The translations under genes and the position numbers were made by a program. DNA of 64,000 nt from Tachypleus tridentatus (Eukaryota; Arthropoda; Merostomata; Xiphosura; Limulidae), in the NCBI RefSeq assembly GCF_004210375.1, contig NC_134825.1, positions 9,920,001-9,984,000 on the forward strand, given 5' to 3'. Numbering within the stretch: position 1 is the stretch's first letter; every line of letters starts with the position of its first letter. The notes below the pieces were generated by a model. That model worked only from the letters and a program-made list of their open reading frames with translations, did not search any database and was not told the DNA's origin. Positions 63,101 through 64,000 of the stretch are shown one piece after another.

Positions 63101-63990
63101 GTTGATTTGTAAAACAAAACTCTAAGAAATTCAACTACTACGTTGGAAACAAAATACGGTTGATTTGTAAAACAAAACTCTAAGAAATTCAACTACTACT
63201 TTGGAAACAAAATAAAGTTGATTTGTAAAACAAAACTCTAAGAAATTCAACTACTACGTTGGAAACAAAATACGGTTGATTTGTAAAACAAAACTCTAAG
63301 AAATTCAACTACTACGTTGGAAACAAAATACGGTTGATTTGTAAAACAAAACTCTAAGAAATTCAACTACTACGTTGGAAACAAAATACGGTTGATTTGT
63401 AAAACAAAACTCTAAGAAATTCAACTACTACGTTGGAAACAAAATACGGTTGATTTGTAAAACAAAACTCTAAGAAATTCAACTACTACGTTGGAAACAA
63501 AATACGGTTGATTTGTAAAACAAAACTCTAAGAAATTCAACTACTACGTTGGAAACAAAATACGGTTGATTTGTAAAACAAAACTCTAAGAAATTCAACT
63601 ACTACGTTGGAAACAAAATACGGTTGATTTGTAAAACAAAACTCTAAGAAATTCAACTACTACGTTGGAAACAAAATACGGTTGATTTGTAAAACAAAAC
63701 TCTAAGAAATTCAACTACTACGTTGGAAACAAAATACGGTTGATTTGTAAAACAAAACTCTAAGAAATTCAACTACTACGTTGGAAACAAAATACAGTTG
63801 ATTTGTAAAACAAAACTCTAAGAAATTCAACTACTACGTTAGAAACAAAATACGGTTGGTTTGTAAAACAAAATTCTAAGAAATTCAACTACTACGTTGG
63901 AAACAAAATACAGTTGGTTTGTAAAACAAAACTCTAAGAAATTCAACTACTACGTTGGAAACAAAATACAGTCTGTTTGTAAAACAAAAC
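60101..63990. repeat. satellite block 4: right margin with rising divergence
   Basis: CAGTTG variants become frequent again. A scrambled patch lies at 60,505-60,560, and from about 63,790 successive units carry new changes (TTAGAAAC, TTGGTTTG, AAAATTCT, CAGTCTG). Repeat identity stops at about 63,990, where ACGTTAAAAT replaces the expected TCTAAGAAAT. Confidence 0.88.
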
Positions 63991-64000
63991 ACGTTAAAAT

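Larger units (their letters stand above)
22594..63990. repeat. 58-bp satellite DNA, about 714 head-to-tail copies
   Basis: The unit begins GTTGATTTGTAAAACAAAAC, continues TCTAAGAAATTCAACTACTA and ends CGTTGGAAACAAAATACG, 58 bp in all. The 60-column phase advances by two each line and returns every 1,740 bases (30 units), confirming the period. All copies are in one orientation, without spacers or inserted elements. Common variants are CAGTTG for CGGTTG at the unit junction and AAGAATTC for AAGAAATTC (a 57-bp unit). Since 58 is not a multiple of three, long open frames appear only where 57-bp or rearranged units occur. No gene is present. Size, homogeneity and single orientation fit a centromeric, pericentromeric or other heterochromatic satellite, but location cannot be read from this window. 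Confidence 0.98.

Noticed and set aside
22594..63990. CRISPR-like regular repeats
   Set aside because: Units are contiguous with no unique spacers, in a eukaryotic setting.
22594..63990. CENP-B box in the 58-bp monomer
   Set aside because: The TTGGAAACAAAATACGG segment superficially resembles it, but the spacing and the TTCG and CGGG cores do not match.

Overview
The window reads as non-coding DNA from an animal nuclear genome. It is AT-rich, has no intact protein gene I can recognise, and carries tRNA-derived SINEs, Tc1/mariner DNA transposons, many unrelated tandem repeats and a very large satellite. The main SINE (called SINE-A here: a tRNA-like head with perfect A and B boxes, and a 3' end near GAAATTCAAAACAAAC) resembles sequences I associate with horseshoe crabs. 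From memory and without a search, a chelicerate such as a xiphosuran is my best guess.

Layout. 1-12,420: unique AT-rich DNA carrying about ten independent minisatellites (units of 39, 74, 40, 22, 31/32, 28, 39, 18, 48 and 61/69 bp), three full SINE-A copies, three copies of a second tRNA-like SINE (SINE-B) and traces of decayed minus-strand coding sequence between about 10.3 and 11.65 kb. 12,421-21,479: an old, diverged array of a 41-bp unit, broken by a Tc1-like transposon with a dead transposase, an internally deleted mariner and three SINE-A insertions. 21,482-22,093: one end of another Tc1-like element, cut by a gap of exactly 500 N. 22,594-63,990: a 58-bp satellite of roughly 710 head-to-tail copies, with long near-identical blocks separated by variant-rich and scrambled patches. 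The array appears to end inside the window, about 10 bases before its right edge.

No genes work together here. What can be read is a history. The 41-bp array is oldest and was used as a landing site by transposons and SINEs. The 58-bp satellite looks young and homogenised. The most unusual local structure is at 10.94-11.65 kb: a likely exon-intron junction has been amplified so that an 18-bp minisatellite repeats the splice-donor sequence AGGTAAGT many times in one orientation.
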